Positions 4,948-8,052 of a stretch of DNA of 8,052 bases are shown here, in pieces (the stretch's first letter is position 1; every line of letters begins with the position of its first letter). The position numbers were made by a program, and so were the translations under genes. The notes under the pieces are model-generated. The model did no database searches, was not told where the DNA came from, and saw nothing but the letters and a program-made list of their open reading frames with translations. Origin of the DNA: Candidatus Colicola caccequi (GTDB taxonomy: Bacteria; Bacteroidota; Bacteroidia; Bacteroidales; Paludibacteraceae); assembly GCA_018065205.1 (NCBI GenBank), contig JAGHTR010000156.1:1-8052 (forward strand). Direction: 5' to 3'.

Positions 4948-7900
4948 TTAGAATTGCAGGTTAATACCCAAAACAGTTGTCATAGAACGTGGGTAGATAT
5001 TGTTGTCAATACCACCATTCACCTCCGGATCCAATCCGCTATATTTGGAGATTACGAACGGATTGCTAACTGTGCAGAAAGCACGACCGGAGAGTTTAGC
5101 ATCTTTTGTTTTGAAACTATAACCCAATGTAATATTATCGCAACGCAAGAATGAAGCGTTCTCTACGAAGTAGTCCGTACGGAACCACTCAGAGAATCCA
5201 GCCATCTTACCTTCAGCATCCTTGTAAATCAAATCAGACTTCATACCATCGTTCCAATAGGCATCAAAGCATTGGTTGAGAATACCATGATAGTAACCAT
5301 CTTTGTTGATTTTACCACTCTCGATGTATTGCATGTTATTAGCTTTTACATCGTTGTACACATAGTTACCGATGTTAGCGCGGAACGACATACCGAGGTC
5401 AAATCCATAGAATTGGAACTTCATCTGGAATCCCATCGTAACAGGTGCAGCAGGGCTATGGTCGTAGTATTTATCACGCTCGTCAATCTGACCATCCTTG
5501 TTGCGGTCTACTACGTAGTAGAACTTAGAACCATCTTCACGTACGCCTTGTTTTGCCTCATATACATAGAAGGAGGAAACTGGTTGTCCGACAGCATGTT
5601 GTTGGATGGTGTTACCTGTACCGGAAGAAATACCACCTGTTGGAATAGGAGTTTGCTCCTCACCAGTAGTTAGTTTAACGATTTTGTTAACATTATAGGT
5701 GAGGTTGTAGCCAAAGTCCCATTTGAATTTACGTCCGTAATCCAAAATAACGGCATTGAAAGCGAACTCAACACCTTGGTTGGTAAGAGTACCAACGTTA
5801 GCAATTACGCGGTTACGGAAGTTAGTACCAACGGCGCAAGGAACAGTATTCAACAGGTCATCGGTTTTACGGTAGTAGTAATCGATGTTACCGGTGATAC
5901 GGTTATTGAGGAAACCGAAGTCCAAACCTACGTTATAGGTAGTGGTCTTCTCCCAAGTCAAATCCTTGTTGAAAGCATTAGGACGATAGGAAGTATAAAG
6001 GATATTACCATTCTTATCCATTACATACTCGCCAGCCTGAGGATTAACGACTTCGTTATCCTTGTTAATCGTAGCGTAGTTATCACCACCAACAGGATAA
6101 TAAGCAGCGGGGTTCTTAGTCACAGTATAAGTGGCCATGTATGGATAATCACCTTGGTTAATCTCCTGCTGACCGGTAATACCATAACCGAGACGGAGTT
6201 TCAAGTCATTACAGATATTTTGATCCGGCATAAAGGTCTCTTTAATCTTCCAACCCAACGCCACAGATGGGAAGATACCCCAACGATGGTCAGGTGCGAA
6301 ACGAGAAGATCCATCACCACGGACAGTAGCCGTAATCATCAACTGGTTCCAACCGATATAGTTCAAACGGCCGAAGAAAGAAACAAGGTAACTTTCAGTT
6401 TTGAACGTACTATGGGAAACATTAGCAGGTGTACCGGCTAAGAGAGGATCGTTGTTAGTTAACGGATACATTCCGTGGCCATTGTTCTCAAAGTCGTTAT
6501 AGAAGTGTTGCCACTCGTAACCAGCCATGATATCAAAGTGCTGTTTGGCTTGCTCCCAATCATGACCCCATTGTACATAGGCATTGAATTGGAGGTTGTA
6601 TTTATGCTTAACATCGTATCCTTCGTAGCCGTAGTAGTGACTATCCGAGCCATAGACGCTATTGCTATATTTCTGTTTACCATAACTATAGTCAGCACCA
6701 AAGTTAGCATGGAGGTGCATATCCTCAAAGCCATGAATCATATAGTCAGCCTCAAAGTTACCTACGAAAGCACCTGAATTAGCGATACTGGACTTTTGGT
6801 TAAGCGCAGCAACAGGGTTGTAGGTGCAGTTATCTTTGGGTTTGAGGTACCATACATCATCGTTATAGGTAGCAGGCTGTGTAGGTTGGAAATAACCACC
6901 GAACAGAGCATTAGCCTCTTCCGTAGTAGGAGAAGCATTGCCATAGATACTGGTAGCTCCACCGCGAACGGGTTGAGTAGGATCCATTGATAGAGCGGCT
7001 CCAACTACGCCAGGTTCATAACTATTGTAGATATACATACCCTTGGCGTTAATATTGAAGTTCAGGTGTTTATCCAAGAATGACGGAGACAGGTTTAAGG
7101 CAGCCGTTACACGTTGCATTTGCGAAGTCTTAATCGTACCATTATTAAGCGTATAACCAATAGATGCGCGGTAAGGCATATCTACGTTTTTATTTTTAAC
7201 GCCACCCATGAGGGATATGTTATGGTCGGTAGAAATAGCGGTGCGATAAACCTGATCTTGCCAATTGGTGTTTTGCGTACCTAAGAAAGCCATAGCATCA
7301 TGGTTGTGACCTAATGCTGTAGCATAAGCACGAAGTTCATCGCCGGTGAAGGTTTGAATCTTATTGGTAAGAGTACCAAAGCTAACGTTACCATCGTAGG
7401 ATACTTTGAGTTTTGAACCGGAAGCACCTTTCTTTGTGGTAATAATAATGACACCATTGGATGCACGACTACCATAGATGGCAGTTGCAGAAGCATCTTT
7501 TAAGACGGTAAAGGTCTCAATATCGTTCGGGTTCACCATGGAGAGCGGGTTAGCAGCTCCAGGAATACCGTTATTATCCATTGCCAAACCATCGATGACG
7601 ATAAGAGGATCGTTACTTGCGGACAAGGATGATCCACCACGAATACGAATGCTGGCTCCACCACCGGGAGTACCACCATTATCCGTAACTTGTACACCGG
7701 CAATCTTACCGGACAACATGTCTTGGGCGTTAGTAACGAGACCCTTATTCATTTCATCAGGTTTGATGGCTGTTACCGAACCGGTAGCATCGTTTTTCTT
7801 AACGGTACCATAACCTACAACCACTACATCCTCTAACACTTCGGTATCCTCGCCCATCTCCACCTTCATGACAGCCTTTGCCGGCAGTTCGAGGGTTTTA

Positions 7901-8052
7901 TATCCAATGTATGAGATTTGAAGGATAGCACCATTTTGAACAGTTATTGCAAAGTTACCATCAAAGTCGGTAATTGTACCATTGGTAGTTCCTTTTTCAA
8001 TAATATTGGCACCAATAATTGGTTCTCCCAAAGCAGCATCCATCACCGTACC
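4948..8052 (-). CDS. susC: SusC/RagA-family TonB-dependent outer-membrane transporter (N-terminus outside window)
   Basis: The 1034 visible residues cover nearly all of a SusC-type transporter that imports oligosaccharides captured by SusD. The first visible codon is Gly at 8052; the signal peptide and a few residues are missing. Numbering from that Gly, a carboxypeptidase-D-like regulatory domain spans about 1-70 (GTVMDAALGEPIIGAN, then TDFDGNF). A TonB-box-like DVVVVGYGTVKKNDATGSV follows at 75-93, then the plug with SIRIRGGSSLSASNDPLIVI at 134-153 and the SusC/RagA signature NDIETFTVLKDASATAIYGS at 176-195. The rest is the beta-barrel, with TWEKTTTYNVGLDFG near 697, a calcium-loop-like DRNKDGQIDERD near 848-859, and the C-terminal barrel strand TTVLGINLQF ending in Phe. 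The frame is uninterrupted. susD follows after 41 bp, giving the expected SusCD pair. Starch or maltooligosaccharide as substrate is inferred mainly from the SusD partner. The operon promoter lies beyond the window. Confidence 0.97.
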   Translation of the reverse strand, partial: GTVMDAALGEPIIGANIIEKGTTNGTITDFDGNFAITVQNGAILQISYIGYKTLELPAKAVMKVEMGEDTEVLEDVVVVGYGTVKKNDATGSVTAIKPDEMNKGLVTNAQDMLSGKIAGVQVTDNGGTPGGGASIRIRGGSSLSASNDPLIVIDGLAMDNNGIPGAANPLSMVNPNDIETFTVLKDASATAIYGSRASNGVIIITTKKGASGSKLKVSYDGNVSFGTLTNKIQTFTGDELRAYATALGHNHDAMAFLGTQNTNWQDQVYRTAISTDHNISLMGGVKNKNVDMPYRASIGYTLNNGTIKTSQMQRVTAALNLSPSFLDKHLNFNINAKGMYIYNSYEPGVVGAALSMDPTQPVRGGATSIYGNASPTTEEANALFGGYFQPTQPATYNDDVWYLKPKDNCTYNPVAALNQKSSIANSGAFVGNFEADYMIHGFEDMHLHANFGADYSYGKQKYSNSVYGSDSHYYGYEGYDVKHKYNLQFNAYVQWGHDWEQAKQHFDIMAGYEWQHFYNDFENNGHGMYPLTNNDPLLAGTPANVSHSTFKTESYLVSFFGRLNYIGWNQLMITATVRGDGSSRFAPDHRWGIFPSVALGWKIKETFMPDQNICNDLKLRLGYGITGQQEINQGDYPYMATYTVTKNPAAYYPVGGDNYATINKDNEVVNPQAGEYVMDKNGNILYTSYRPNAFNKDLTWEKTTTYNVGLDFGFLNNRITGNIDYYYRKTDDLLNTVPCAVGTNFRNRVIANVGTLTNQGVEFAFNAVILDYGRKFKWDFGYNLTYNVNKIVKLTTGEEQTPIPTGGISSGTGNTIQQHAVGQPVSSFYVYEAKQGVREDGSKFYYVVDRNKDGQIDERDKYYDHSPAAPVTMGFQMKFQFYGFDLGMSFRANIGNYVYNDVKANNMQYIESGKINKDGYYHGILNQCFDAYWNDGMKSDLIYKDAEGKMAGFSEWFRTDYFVENASFLRCDNITLGYSFKTKDAKLSGRAFCTVSNPFVISKYSGLDPEVNGGIDNNIYPRSMTTVLGINLQF

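Noticed and set aside
5776..6441. 221-codon open frame on the plus strand inside susC
   Set aside because: It is antisense to an unbroken, motif-rich SusC frame. Its translation is low-complexity (I/V/T-rich) with no recognisable domain, as expected from the complement of the SusC codons.
8041..8046. Apparent start codon (GTG at 8046, or ATG at 8043) for the SusC gene
   Set aside because: The frame stays open to the window edge and the upstream codons (Gly, Thr) continue the regulatory-domain motif GTVMDAALGEP. The Val and Met are internal, and the true start with its signal peptide lies outside.

Overview
The window looks like chromosomal DNA from a member of the Bacteroidales (phylum Bacteroidota). 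It carries a SusC/SusD pair, gene leaders that are A/T-rich and lack Shine-Dalgarno sequences, and a Bacteroidota-type promoter (TAnnTTTG at -7). Genus cannot be fixed from the sequence alone; a gut or oral anaerobe is the natural guess. Every gene I can support lies on the minus strand, so transcription runs from high to low coordinates.

Region 1 (8052 down to about 1816) is the end of a starch-utilisation-type (Sus-like) operon. It holds a SusC-type TonB-dependent outer-membrane transporter whose N-terminus lies outside the window, a SusD-type glycan-binding lipoprotein, and a third secreted protein with starch-binding-like modules in the SusE/SusF position. SusD resembles the Bacteroides thetaiotaomicron starch SusD, including the three aromatic residues that form its starch-binding arc, so an alpha-glucan is the likely substrate. 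SusD (with SusE) would capture oligosaccharide at the surface and SusC would import it using TonB energy. A strong intrinsic terminator with a UUCG tetraloop ends the operon. No amylase gene lies between the third gene and the terminator.

Region 2 (1573-1877) is a 305-bp intergenic stretch. It contains the terminator, a second small hairpin, a drifted tandem repeat with an 11-bp period, and a recognisable promoter overlapped by TTTGCA/TGCAAA dyads.

Region 3 (1572 down to 126) is a two-gene AbiE-type (type IV) toxin-antitoxin or abortive-infection module: AbiEi antitoxin followed by AbiEii nucleotidyltransferase toxin, overlapping by 8 bp and read from that promoter. Region 4 (92 down to 1) is the first 30 codons of a membrane protein, probably a sugar transporter of the major facilitator superfamily. 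It starts 33 bp after the toxin gene, so the toxin-antitoxin pair sits between two sugar-uptake genes. I see no novel large system. The main points of interest are this placement, the 11-bp-period repeat, and the unusual export and tail features of the SusE-position protein.
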